64,000 nucleotides of DNA from Gavia stellata (GCF_030936135.1 NC_082619.1:4281208-4345207), one strand, 5' to 3'. Positions 56,201-64,000 are shown, counted from the stretch's first letter. Program-made: numbers and translations. Notes: generated from the letters alone by a model not told the origin.

Positions 56201-58793
56201 TGAGTACTCAGGGATATGAATACAAAAAAAAAAAATCTACTGTAAGGAAACGGATACATGTTCATTCCTGGTTTTGCAAGCAAGAGAAGCAAACTGATGG
56301 AAAGGGAAAGCCCCAAAATGACCAAAGAATCAAAGCTCAGCTTTGTTTTAATTTGGCTGTAAATGGGAACCATTGAGCTCAACAATGTGTAAGAGCCCCT
56401 GAGGATTTTCTGTTCATAAAGCTTAGGTGGTCTTCAGATTAAAATGAAATACCATGTTAAGGAAGTTAGCACAGAGCTTTAAGTCAAGGGCTCCAGAAGT
56501 CCCTTTCTGCTGCAGTACCAGGTGTCCTGGACTTCAAAGCTGCTGAGAAAATACGCATTTCTTAAGCATCCCTTTGCCCTTCAGAGAAATACTGTTCTCC
56601 TTTCCATTCCTCCAGGGACTGAAACAGCGTTCAAGGGCAATGTCACAGAAGAGGAACTTTCCAGGACAGAAGCCCCACTACCAAGTGAAAACGTAACTGT
56701 GATTTCCATCATCACCTTCGGTACGAACTCTTTAATGACAGCTTCCAAACATACAACGAGCTTTCTTACACCAAGCTGGTTCTCTCTGACCACATATCCA
56801 CCTCCAAACCTTTTGTCAGTACACTAGAGTAATGTTGGCTTGCAATCTTGGGGAAAGACCATAGAAACACAACCATTTTCATCATCTAGAAAAAAGCTAA
56901 ATTTTACTGTTTGTTGTGCCAGAGCATGAGTCCCACTGATTTCAATCAGTTTTTCTTGTTCATACAAGAAGAAAAAATTTTACTTCACATCCTAAAATTA
57001 AGTCAGATAAGGTGACTTCTGCTCTCTCACCATGTTCATCTGGCCTGGTCCAGGATATATCATTCTTGTCTTAATCACCAGAGACTCGCAGGAAGCTATT
57101 TACCAACACAAACATACACCTGCCTCTTTTACAGAGCAAGATCTGAACTCTGAAGGCATCAAAAAGAAGGAGAATAATCTCTTGCTGCCAATCTTGGTGG
57201 CTGCTCTGATTTTCGTGCTGCTCATCATTGTCCTGCTTTTTATAAGGAAGCTGAAAAAAGCTCATGGAGTGTGGAAGAGAGGTGGGTGATGGCCCTGTCT
57301 GAGCAACTGCTGACACTGCTTTATTCAGAGGGGCTGGAGGGCTGAGGAGCCTTTTAAGCAGAGACAAGACAGGGCTCCTCCAGCCACCGATTAAATGTCC
57401 TTCTCCCATAGACAGTGACTGTGACTTGTTGCAAACAACTGTTGAAGAGTCCCTGTAACTGACGGCCTCGGGCCACACTTCAACTGACGCGAGGTGCCAC
57501 AAAAGCCAATGAAATTGTTGTCTTGAGCATATCTCTTTAGATGGTCAGGGTGATTGAACCCCCATTTTATAACTAGTCTCTCAGGATTTTTATGCTCAAG
57601 GCAGAGAGTAAGGAATAGTCGTGGAAAAATCTCATCATCTTAATTACATTTGTTTTCTGCACAGAAAATGATGTTTCAGAGCAGACACTGGAGAGTTATA
57701 AATCCAAAACTAATGAAGACAGTCTGGGCCATGAGAAGAATGGACACGGTAAAAAGCTTTAACTGACATAAACTAATTCCTGTTAGAGCATTACTACTGA
57801 CCACAGCCAGAGCAGATTGCAGCCAATATTAATATACAGAGATATTTGCAGATTGAACATTTCAAACTTGGATATTCTAAACTCAAACCTTTCATACCCA
57901 GAGGTCCACCACAGATATTACAGCTTCAGCAAGAGTGATGCAGAACTGTACAAAATGAAAATCATTGCTTTTTATTTGATACGTTAGACTGGAAAATCAC
58001 AATGGGTTTATCTGGTTTCTAAATATAATCTACTAGAACACTATTAAAAACAATATGTATGGTACGTACCAGGAATGCTACTACTGTTAAACGGTCCTGA
58101 ATGGCTCGTTTCTGATTTCACCACTAAGAAAACATCAGTGCTTCATCAGTCCTGTCCTCAGCCAGTGACTACAGATGGAAGCAGGTCCGTCACCTCCTCC
58201 GCTGGGGTATTTCTGCTCCACACGTGGACTTTTGTCTATACAAAGGCAGCTTTTGGCAGGTGAATAAGCTCAGATGGCAAGAATGAGGGAACTTTGCCAG
58301 CACCTTTCAACATCAGTTTATTGCAGCACCTAAACTGTATTAAAAGAGAAGGGGGGGTCGTACTTATCGACAAAACATTTTCAAAACATTCCTTCTTTTC
58401 CAAAACGTTCCTTCTTTTCCAAGTATTTTGAAATACAAAATATTTAAGTCACTTCTGGTACAAACTAGTGCCTTGAGTATTGTGTAACCTGCATTAGATC
58501 ACATCATGCATCTCAGTCTTTGCTGTGACGGATGCCCTAACGATTTCTAGGCATGCATGTCATCTTTTATTGTTCTATAACACTCTAATTAATATGTATT
58601 TCAAGCAGGTACACCCCCCCCCCCTTTACAAAATCGGTGATAAATGTGTGTTTATCTTTCAGCTGTCAATCAGAAGTCCAACGTGCAATATGTGACAGAA
58701 GGATATGTGGAAACAACGCAGAATAATCCAAGAGACAAAACCGTTGCAATAAGCGAGAAACTGTTTGGATGTGGAAAGGAAACGGATGTATAG
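44200..58793 (+). CDS. CRTAM: CRTAM (cytotoxic and regulatory T-cell molecule), 13 coding exons
   Basis: A type I membrane protein of the nectin-like Ig family, expressed on activated NK and CD8 T cells; its partner is CADM1 (Necl-2). Coding exons: 44200-44248, 47554-47700, 50363-50515, 50729-50860, 53900-54070, 54643-54714, 54846-54911, 55144-55251, 56033-56104, 56616-56720, 57135-57281, 57665-57748, 58663-58793. All internal junctions are phase 1 and join to 478 residues plus a stop. Layout: signal peptide 1-16, V-type Ig with Cys39-Cys99, second Ig with Cys138-Cys193, stalk about 218-373, membrane helix about 374-395, tail ending ETDV. Human is 393 residues; most of the excess is stalk. 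Identity rests on Ig motifs, membrane and tail match, and position next to UBASH3B. Confidence 0.92.
44249..47553 (+). other. CRTAM: CRTAM intron 1
   Basis: A 3.3-kb intron from gtaagc to catctctggcag. It is AT-rich after 46.3 kb. No exon or recognisable repeat was found. Confidence 0.85.
47554..47700 (+). CDS. CRTAM: CRTAM exon 2: first half of V-type Ig domain
   Basis: Acceptor cccctcatctctggcag, donor gtaagt. It encodes 48 residues (18-65), DFPGAGSETVTLKEGENL to NTQR. LHC (Cys39) and QWLNP (Trp51) are the B-strand Cys and core Trp. The stretch QWLNPQGFAIFLN matches human QWLTPSGFTIFLN, which identifies the gene. Confidence 0.93.
47701..50362 (+). other. CRTAM: CRTAM intron 2
   Basis: A 2.7-kb AT-rich intron from gtaagt to attttccttacag. 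Nothing else is recognised. Confidence 0.86.
50363..50515 (+). CDS. CRTAM: CRTAM exon 3: second half of V-type Ig domain
   Basis: Acceptor ttttccttacag, donor gtaagt. It encodes 50 residues (67-116) after a split Ala codon. SIQLSNVTVHDEGVYKC carries the D-x-G-x-Y-x-C signature with Cys99, which pairs with Cys39. N-glycosylation sequons NVT (Asn88) and NKT (Asn110) are visible. Human reads NVTLQDEGVYKC here. Confidence 0.94.
50729..50860 (+). CDS. CRTAM: CRTAM exon 4: first half of second Ig domain
   Basis: Acceptor cttcttgctgcag, donor gtaagt, after a 213-base intron. It encodes 43 residues (118-160). ITLSC (Cys138), the KPQPQITWLLDNG segment with Trp151, and an extra Cys143 are visible. Human has KPPPQITWLLGN at this place. 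Confidence 0.94.
52130..52400. promoter_or_regulatory. Intronic CpG island in CRTAM intron 4
   Basis: I count about 21 CpG dinucleotides in 270 bases at close to 58 percent G+C, so CpG is near its expected frequency, unlike the surrounding intron. On the minus strand an ATG at 52302-52300 opens MADRLRATRARRR and then a stop, with strong donors GAG|gtaaag and AAAG|gtaagt at its end. This arrangement looks like a promoter with a first exon of an antisense transcript. No known gene is recognised. Confidence 0.4.
53331..53366. repeat. Short AT-rich direct repeat
   Basis: The motif catatttatcaat occurs twice in a row with a few bases between, within an AT-rich stretch that also repeats aatatttattgtgc-like words. 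It is simple-sequence expansion in the intron, with no evident function. Confidence 0.5.
53900..54070 (+). CDS. CRTAM: CRTAM exon 5: second half of second Ig domain
   Basis: Acceptor gtgtatag, donor gtactg (a weak form). It encodes 56 residues (162-217) after a split Gly codon. DGKKWTTTSTLTVLAYG and NSTASC (sequon at Asn188, Cys193 pairing with Cys138) match human DGKKCNTTSTLIIHTYGKNSTVDC. FRFQDL ends the domain and the stalk follows. Confidence 0.93.
54071..54642 (+). other. CRTAM: CRTAM intron 5
   Basis: A 572-base AT-rich intron from gtactg to ggtttttttcag. No other feature. Confidence 0.85.
54643..54714 (+). CDS. CRTAM: CRTAM exon 6: stalk segment 1
   Basis: Acceptor ggtttttttcag, donor gtaggc. 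A 72-base phase 1-1 exon encoding 23 residues (219-241), TKTNPAPAALEVDTLVSDN, then KQST. It is rich in Thr, Pro and Ala, as expected of an extended O-glycosylated stalk. Assigned from splice sites and frame; stalk sequence is too fast-evolving to match human. Confidence 0.78.
54846..54911 (+). CDS. CRTAM: CRTAM exon 7: stalk segment 2
   Basis: Acceptor ggttttttccccag, donor gtaagg, only 131 bases after exon 6. A 66-base phase 1-1 exon encoding TAAVSDLNSSTPSAPGYP, then QHT (243-263). It starts TGAC like exon 6 and also carries a V-T opening, hinting at exon duplication. NSS is a possible N-glycosylation site. Confidence 0.75.
55144..55251 (+). CDS. CRTAM: CRTAM exon 8: stalk segment 3
   Basis: Acceptor gggttttcctttag, donor gtaagt. 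A 108-base phase 1-1 exon encoding 35 residues (265-299), SKQPTFPSPVPEDPG through TSSASTPTQQ to NITFT. It is the most Ser/Thr/Pro-rich piece of the stalk, with an N-glycosylation sequon, NIT. Confidence 0.75.
55252..56032 (+). other. CRTAM: CRTAM intron 8
   Basis: A 781-base intron from gtaagt to ctgtttgcgcag. A cag followed by 150 open bases at about 55378 was considered as an exon and rejected (no donor in phase). No other feature. Confidence 0.78.
56033..56104 (+). CDS. CRTAM: CRTAM exon 9: stalk segment 4
   Basis: Acceptor ctttctgtttgcgcag, donor gtacga. A 72-base phase 1-1 exon. It completes a Trp codon and encodes LEVTPAAAEKEELAGSSS, then YHVPN (301-323). It is more acidic than its neighbours. 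The non-consensus donor, shared with exon 10, makes constitutive use less certain. Confidence 0.65.
56105..56615 (+). other. CRTAM: CRTAM intron 9
   Basis: A 511-base intron from gtacga to cctttccattcctccag, with a short A run at about 56224. Nothing else is seen. Confidence 0.75.
56616..56720 (+). CDS. CRTAM: CRTAM exon 10: stalk segment 5
   Basis: Acceptor ctcctttccattcctccag, donor gtacga. A 105-base phase 1-1 exon encoding 34 residues (325-358), TETAFKGNVTEEELSRTE to VISIITF, with sequons NVT twice. The end is hydrophobic, unusual for a stalk, and lies about 16 residues before the membrane helix. Confidence 0.68.
56721..57134 (+). other. CRTAM: CRTAM intron 10
   Basis: A 414-base intron from gtacga to cctgcctcttttacag. 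Nothing else is recognised. Confidence 0.8.
57135..57281 (+). CDS. CRTAM: CRTAM exon 11: membrane helix
   Basis: Acceptor gcctcttttacag, donor gtgggt. It encodes 48 residues (360-407). A lysine-rich juxtamembrane part (IKKKENN) is followed by the helix LLLPILVAALIFVLLIIV and LLFI (about 374-395), then RKLKKAHGVWKR. Human has MKLRKAHVIWKK at the same place, which confirms the gene. Confidence 0.93.
57282..57664 (+). other. CRTAM: CRTAM intron 11
   Basis: A 383-base intron from gtgggt to ttttctgcacag. Nothing else is recognised. Confidence 0.85.
57665..57748 (+). CDS. CRTAM: CRTAM exon 12: cytoplasmic tail
   Basis: Acceptor gttttctgcacag, donor gtaaaa. It encodes 27 residues (409-435), NDVSEQTLESYKSKTNED to KNGH, matching human NEVSEHTLESYRSRSNNEE. 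Phase 1-1. Confidence 0.92.
57749..58662 (+). other. CRTAM: CRTAM intron 12
   Basis: A 914-base intron from gtaaaa to gtttatctttcag. It holds a short tandem repeat of ttccttcttttccaa-type units at 58380-58424 and a run of 11 C at 58614-58624. Confidence 0.85.
58380..58424. repeat. Short tandem repeat
   Basis: The phrase ttccttcttttccaa recurs, with caaaacatt/caaaacgtt joined to it, in two adjacent copies. A local tandem duplication in CRTAM intron 12. Confidence 0.5.
58663..58793 (+). CDS. CRTAM: CRTAM exon 13: C-terminus with PDZ ligand
   Basis: Acceptor gtttatctttcag; stop TAG at 58791-58793. It encodes 42 residues after a split Ala codon (437-478), VNQKSNVQYVTEGYVETT to GCGKETDV. The last four, ETDV, form a class I PDZ ligand (Thr at -2, Val at 0). 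The human tail ends ESIV, also class I, and is known to bind Scribble in late T-cell polarity. Confidence 0.88.
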
Positions 58794-59720
58794 CAATGGC
58801 AAACCTGTGCAATGTGCAGAAACACCACTGTTTCCTGATACTTACATTACAGCATTCAGATATCAATATGATTTCAAGGAGCAGAAGTACAAACAGCTAC
58901 CCTCAATCCAAAATCCAATTGGGACTGCTTTTCTATAAACAGTGGGACAGGTAGATGGGACCGGTGCTCCTAGAAACCTATTAGCAATGAACACACTGAT
59001 TTACCTGTAATCCTCAGAGGATTTAATTAACCACTGCTAGAAATAGAGCCCATCGATCTCATCTCAGGTCCCTTCAGCAATTAGAGTCCTGGCGGGGGAA
59101 CACGCAATTAGCCCCGAGGACCGCGGGATATGAAGGTAGTCACATAATGCTTCGGCCACCTCCCCTGCAAGCATGGGACTGAGCAGGAGACCCGGGGAGC
59201 TGCGAACCAACTGGGACTTGTCTGATCTCATTCTGACCCCCAACCTGGACAGCCAGCTGTATTTAACCACGGAGGGAAGCATCCCGATGTCCAAAGTGTT
59301 AAAAAAAAAAGGTTGTTCCCCTTTGCTAGGACTTCTGCCTCAGCTTCTCACCCGTGCAATGATACCATCACTCTCTGCTGTGCCAGACTGCATCAGCATC
59401 AGCCTGAAAGGGCTCCGAAACCGAAACATTTGGGTGCTACAACCGTACAGTCTCCCGCATCGCCCAAGCTGCCGGAGGTGTTGCCGAGAACATGGAGGTC
59501 TTCAGACGAGGGGCTGGCAAAGGTGAAGAGGAAGGGCAGTGTTACACAGGGGACTCCCCCACCCAGGGACAGGGTCACTTGCCTGCCCGCGGGCAAGGTG
59601 GGAGAATCGCCGAGACATTACGTCTGCAGAGCTCAGTGACGCCATCCCCGGGAACCTTTCTGTTGCAGAGAGGTCAAACCGCATTCCTAAAATAAAGGAA
59701 ATTTACATTACAACAGAAAG
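58794..59720 (+). other. CRTAM: CRTAM 3' UTR
   Basis: About 0.9 kb from the stop to the AATAAA at 59691-59696. No coding match. The end lies roughly 260 bases before the RFX-like site in the next gene's CpG island, so CRTAM and the downstream gene are packed head to tail. Confidence 0.6.
59691..59696 (+). terminator. CRTAM: CRTAM polyadenylation signal
   Basis: AATAAA followed 15-25 bases later by CA-rich sequence (tacattacaacag), then a T-rich stretch (tatttatttttctc). This is a standard arrangement for cleavage and polyadenylation, and the only canonical signal between the CRTAM stop and the CpG island. Confidence 0.65.
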
Positions 59721-59799
59721 CTGTATTTATTTTTCTCATTCGAGATGATTATTTCTCACCAGAAGTAAGAAAAATGCTGAAAACCGGCTTTGGAGCCGA

Positions 59800-60430
59800 G
59801 CTCAATACAAGCCCCTGCAGGGACTGCTGGCAGCAACCCCATTTTCGAGCGCCCAGTGGCTTCGCCCTGCAGCCCCTCGCCCAGCCCGGGCGCTACCACG
59901 CTCCCCGCGGGGGGGGGGGCGGAACGCGCTGCCCCCGCCGCCCTCGCGCTCGGTAGGTGCGGCGCGGCGTCCGCCCGTGTAGCCATGGCGACGGGGCGCC
60001 GCGAGCACGGGGCGGCGGGTCGGGGCTGGGGCCCAGGCCTCGGGGCGGAGCTGTGACCCGTGAGGTCTCTCTGAGGGTGAGGGGACTGCGGTGAGGGGGC
60101 TCGGGGTGAAGGGATTTGGGGGCGAGGCCTCCGGGGGGACGCCCGCCTGGCCTGGCTTTTCTCAGGGGGGCTGACGGCGTGCCTCCCGGCCGGGAGAGAG
60201 CCGCCTGGGGCGGGGGTTACAGGCAAGGCCTCACCCCCGTCCGCTGGACGCGCTGCGGAGGCTGCTCACGGGGAGGCCGTTTCCAGCGACAGCTTCGCTG
60301 CCGGTGCCGGGCGTTGCTCGCCGCGCTGCGGGCCGCCTCCCGGCAGCGATCGGCGGCGGGAGCAGTGTTGCCAGGCGTCCGCCCAGGTGGAGGAGGCCTC
60401 CCGGAGGGTAAACCCGCGTGTGACACGCAG
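59800..60430. promoter_or_regulatory. JHY: CpG island promoter of JHY candidate
   Basis: A dense G+C and CpG stretch, the richest in the window, with no TATA box. It lies between the CRTAM polyadenylation signal and the first coding exon of the next gene. Donor-like sites at 59953 (gtaggt) and 60409 (gtaaac) could end a non-coding first exon. Overlapping long open frames on both strands here are a by-product of high G+C. Confidence 0.75.
59979..59992. promoter_or_regulatory. RFX X-box-like site
   Basis: GTAGCCATGGCGAC. The left half fits GTNRCC fully and the right half fits RGYAAC with one mismatch, with the usual AT spacer. RFX2/RFX3 bind such imperfect palindromes in promoters of ciliary genes. 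It sits in the middle of the CpG island. Confidence 0.5.
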
Positions 60431-61147
60431 GGCTAACCCTGAAAAATGAGAAATTATATTTTGCATTTCCATATCTTAACAGGCGCCCACACACTAAAGG
60501 GAAACTGACTGTGTACCTTTAAAGTGATAGTTCACCCTGTATACACTGTAACTGACTAATGTAGGTTTCTTCTCAAAACACTGTCTTTTTCCTTCCCCCC
60601 AGACACTTTGTCTTGTAAGTATCTGGTGGTGCAAATGACTTCGGAACGCTTAAATGCAATCAAATGAAAAGAAACTGTCTTCCTAATTTAGGAAGTGTTC
60701 CAGTTCTTTTCACTGTGTTCTTCTCTGTCACATACACTTTCTTGCTAATAACTTACTTGTCAAGATGGTATAAAGTTGAATAAAGAGAACATAAAATTTC
60801 TTTTACCTCTCAGAAGTTAACAGATAAAGTTTTGTTGCTTTGTGGTAGCTTCATTTTCTTTTTCACAAGCTGTTTATACACAATTAGCTTTGTTACCGCT
60901 AATATTTCAGTGTAAGGTAGATTTCATAGTAAATATGCATAGTAAATGCATTTGCGGTATAAGGACCTTGATATTAACTGCTTAAAGGAAAATCAATGTA
61001 ATGGATGAGAGTAAAGAATTGTTTTAACTACAGAAGATCAAATTCTGAGCCCAAGCCAATGATACTACCCACAATTCCAGCTTTTAACAAATATTATCAT
61101 AGAGTGAAAAACCTTTTTATGTTTGCTCTCACATTTTCCAAATACAG
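60431..61147 (+). other. JHY: Intron before first coding exon of JHY candidate
   Basis: AT-rich sequence after the CpG island, ending in a pyrimidine tract and acceptor, attttccaaatacag. It contains a possible 12-base micro-exon at 60603-60614 between ccttccccccag and gtaagt. Confidence 0.5.
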
Positions 61148-61574
61148 GGCTGGCATACACCATCAGTGCAAAACACGGAATGAATTCTTCAGATACGAAG
61201 TATATTTCAATTTCTTCTCCACACACTTGCAACATGAGTAAAAAAGATTTTCCCCAAAGCATAGTCATGCAAAGAGATTTCCACCCTGCGAATTGGAAAA
61301 GGCTGGCTGTAAGCAAAGGGGGCTTTCCCTCAAGTCCACACAACTCCCAAGAGCAGGACTTTGAAAGCCTTGTTCAGGAGAGACGGTATCAGTTAGAACT
61401 CCAGCAGCGGATTCGTGAAAATGAAGAGCTGGTAGGACTGTATTCTGATGAGTTGGAGATTGACAGCTTAGAGGAAGATAGCTTGGAGGAGATGAGTTTA
61501 AAAGAACAAGAAGGAGCTGAGTACAACACAAATCGATACACAAATGGAATACAAAAGAATGATGGTAACGGAAG
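61148..61574 (+). CDS. JHY: JHY candidate, first coding exon (gene continues beyond window)
   Basis: Acceptor ccaaatacag at 61147, donor gtaagg at 61575. The likely start, ATG at 61234, opens MSKKDFPQSIVMQRDFHP. The exon encodes 113 residues plus two bases. It has a charged, coiled-coil-like part (LELQQRIRENEELVG) and an acidic stretch (IDSLEEDSLEEMSLKEQE). JHY is suggested by gene order (UBASH3B-CRTAM-JHY) and by a similar DSLE-rich acidic region near the N-terminus of the human protein, from memory. JHY loss in mice causes hydrocephalus with abnormal ependymal cilia. An in-frame ATG upstream, at 61180, is also inside the exon. The symbol is inferred mainly from position. Confidence 0.55.
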
Positions 61575-61761
61575 GTAAGGGTACCAGTACGTGCTGGCTA
61601 CCACCTCAAATAGGCAGCCATTGCCATGTAACTGTCAGACCTTCAGATGGTGCAGCAGCTCTGAGATCATGGGCTAGAGATTTTCTGGAGCTGGGCTGTG
61701 AAAAAGGACCGGAAAGAAAACAAGGACCAGTACAAACACATCCTTTTTTTGTTCCTTACAG

Positions 61762-61834
61762 GAAGACCTGTGCTGAGGAAACCAGGCCACTTCCTGTAAG
61801 AAAACGTACAGGCAAAAATTGGTGGGCTGAATAA
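61762..61834 (+). CDS. JHY: Possible second exon, with internal donor or terminal stop
   Basis: Acceptor tttttgttccttacag. Joined to the previous exon it continues in frame. It either leaves through a donor at 61796 (CCT|gtaaga) after 11 codons, or reads on to TAA at 61832-61834. AATAAA at 61830-61835 overlaps that stop. A short isoform is therefore possible. No homology is recognised. Confidence 0.35.
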
Positions 61835-63986
61835 ATGCAGTTTTGTCCTTATAGCTGTATAAATCTAAAACTAAAATTTCCAGGGTTACTGTCAGCTTTA
61901 AACATCCTTTAGAAAGTGTTAACTTGATACATAAAATAAAATTTAATTTGCTGTCACATGCATAAAAGGTTTAACACTGTATAAATTGGGAATAATTCTC
62001 AAGTTTAAAGGGGTTAAATTAAACCTGAAGTAATAATAATGTGCAGTTTCAATTTAATTGTCTACTTAAAATAAAATGGCAAACAAATGAAGGCTAAATG
62101 ATTAATAGCATGCTTTTATTCACCTCCTCAACAGGCAAAATGGCCAGTTATTGAATATTTTATTGTGAGTGCAAATGATGTTAATTGTACTAGAAACATG
62201 CTCTAATTTTTAGTAATTTTTTTGACTGAATACTGTGCTGAATGTGAGGCTCTTCATTAAATGGAAATTTGATTTTATTTTGTTTGAACTTAGCCTGGTA
62301 AGTACTCAAATACAGTCCATTAACCGGAGCAAATATCACAGCATATACATATGAAACCCCCTCTCTACATCCATTACTAACCTCGGAATTTGAAGAGGAA
62401 ATGCTGCATCTGTTGTCTACATACAACACTTTTGTTGATGAGTACAGAGTCCATCTAACCTTTATATCAAGTTGGGGGGAGGAATAAAAGGTGCACTTTT
62501 TGTCTGCAGATGATTAGAGATGAAGGAGCTCTTCACACTCATTTTGTTCCCATGCGGTGACCTGGCCTGCATAATACAATTGAGCTGCTGTGCACACATT
62601 TCAGCACAACAGAACTCTTTAGCATTATACTCTGTTATTTGAATCATTGCAATTATATCACATATTTCTGTACTCATTTCAAAATATGGTCACCTATTTC
62701 TGTTTACCTGTGGTGTATGACAACTAGGAATAATAATGTTTTCACCGGTGTAAATCATCTAATCTCTAGTATACAGGATACCATGGCACCAATGCTTACC
62801 TAAAATGAAAAGGATTGCTAGAGAAATAGATTATTTTATTATTAGGAGCCACTTGAAATATAGGCATAGGTGTGTAACTAATTTAGAAAGGATGAATAAA
62901 GGATTTATGGAAATCTTAATATAATTAACCATGCCACAGTTTGGAGAATCCAGCAGATCAGTACATTTCTTTTAATAGGGGCTGAAGGGTCAACCAGGTT
63001 TCAGTGCCTATAAATGTCACTTTGAAAGGCTCACCATTTTTCAGTGTCCAAGAAGCCAGGACTATACTGCAGGTCCAGTTAAGAAAAAACAGTGTTAAAA
63101 GCTTTTTTTTCCCAAGCTCCTTACTCCTGCCACTGCCTGCACGTCTCCTGGAAGCCCATTTGTATATGTTCGGCTCCTGCAGTTGGTTTTCCTCCTGTTG
63201 GATCAGACCATAAATCCTAAACAGAATCAATTGTGGCTTTTTTAAGGCAGACCATCTTTGGTTGCTTTATGACAAATGTAGTTTAGAGCGACGATTTGGA
63301 CACTTGTTAAAAGAAAAAAGAAAAGCCAAACCCACAAACCTTTCTGATTTATGTTTTTTCTACTTTTATCTCAATTACAGCCTGTTTTTTAATGAGAATT
63401 TACTTTAAGTCTTTTATAGAGAGTTTTTTATTGAAATATAATGATGTTTCATAGGAATGAGAAGAGATAATAAAAATACAGAGCTGTAAGCTGTTCTTGC
63501 TCAGTCAGTTCTACTGACATTTGAGAGAGGGATTTTGCCAGGAATATCACTCTTCTTTACACAGCAGAGTCTTTAAAGTATAAGCAACACATACTGTCTT
63601 TTGTAGGCTACATAATTTTAAAGGAAACAACAGAAGCAGTATGTTATAATAATTTCATCTTTTAGTTGATTCTACTAGTACTTATTATTTCTATGCTAAA
63701 TTTAGGATAAAGACTGTATTCTACTGTGATCTGAATGTTAGCCCAATTTATTGTTAACTGATAGTAAAAATTAAAACTGAAGAGGAGGTCCTGCCTAAGT
63801 TTTCTGCTAAAAAAATGATTGATAAAACTGTTCTGATCCCAATCCCACAAATGGCCATACTGTATACACTGAAATAATTCAGTTGACCATATTTGCAGGA
63901 CATTTGTTGGCTCAAATTGCACACTGAAATAATGTAGAATTTATACAATTTATACCTAAATAATTTTGTGTTTCTTTTTTAAATAG
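61835..63986 (+). other. JHY: AT-rich intron of JHY candidate
   Basis: About 2.2 kb of AT-rich sequence with no recognisable exon or repeat. It ends with an acceptor-like ctttttttaaatag at 63986. Confidence 0.5.
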
Positions 63987-64000
63987 GAAACAGCAGTCTG
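63987..64000 (+). CDS. JHY: Possible start of next JHY exon at window edge
   Basis: Fourteen bases after a T-rich acceptor (tttcttttttaaatag). They stay open when joined either to the 61148-61574 exon or to the 61762-61795 form. Too short to confirm. Confidence 0.25.

Noticed and set aside
59756-60226. 156-residue minus-strand frame, and overlapping + frames, in the CpG island
   Set aside because: Pro/Arg/Ala/Gly-rich translations in all frames are typical of high G+C with few stop codons. No homology.
1-64000. CR1 LINE, endogenous retrovirus or tRNA genes
   Set aside because: I looked for CR1 3' ends, long terminal repeats and tRNA A/B boxes by eye and saw none convincing. Old fragments would need a RepeatMasker run.

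Overview
This window is vertebrate nuclear DNA, most likely from a bird. Genes are split by GT-AG introns, and the translated exons match jawed-vertebrate UBASH3B and CRTAM. The order UBASH3B, CRTAM, JHY, all on the + strand, is that of human 11q24.1 and, as I recall, chicken chromosome 24. Introns are compact, and I recognised no LINE or SINE copies and one short DNA-transposon relic. That favours an avian microchromosome-type locus, but I cannot exclude another sauropsid. There are no operons, CRISPR arrays or other prokaryotic features.

1-37118 (3' UTR perhaps to about 42250): UBASH3B (STS-1/TULA-2). The window opens inside intron 1, and the first coding exon lies upstream. Thirteen coding exons (exons 2-14 by the human pattern) join in one frame to about 597 residues. 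They give the end of the UBA domain, the 2H-phosphoesterase domain (HIT and HVT), the SH3 domain, a variable linker, and the histidine-phosphatase domain (RHGE, SLR, E and VAHA). The product is known to restrain Syk/ZAP-70-family signalling and to bind ubiquitinated CBL targets.

44200-58793: CRTAM, a complete gene predicted as 13 coding exons and 478 residues. It encodes a signal peptide, a V-type Ig domain, a second Ig domain, a long Ser/Thr/Pro-rich stalk, one transmembrane helix and a tail ending ETDV, a class I PDZ ligand. The stalk is roughly twice the human length as I recall it. It is built from five small phase 1-1 exons, so exon skipping would keep the frame.

From 59.8 kb to the end: a CpG island, then the 5' part of a gene placed as JHY by position. 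JHY is needed for motile cilia in mouse ependyma. The island holds a near-consensus RFX X-box. A coding exon starts with ATG at 61234, and the rest of the gene runs off the window.

Unexplained signals that deserve a second look are on the minus strand. In UBASH3B intron 6 (about 23.0-26.3 kb) there are exon-like segments with good splice sites; two of them join across a 102-base intron to encode a short N-terminus plus a transmembrane helix. In CRTAM intron 4 (about 52.1-52.4 kb) there is a CpG island with a minus-strand ATG and strong donors. Both are hypotheses read by eye and need RNA evidence. All splice sites here were assigned by hand from frame continuity and GT-AG rules.
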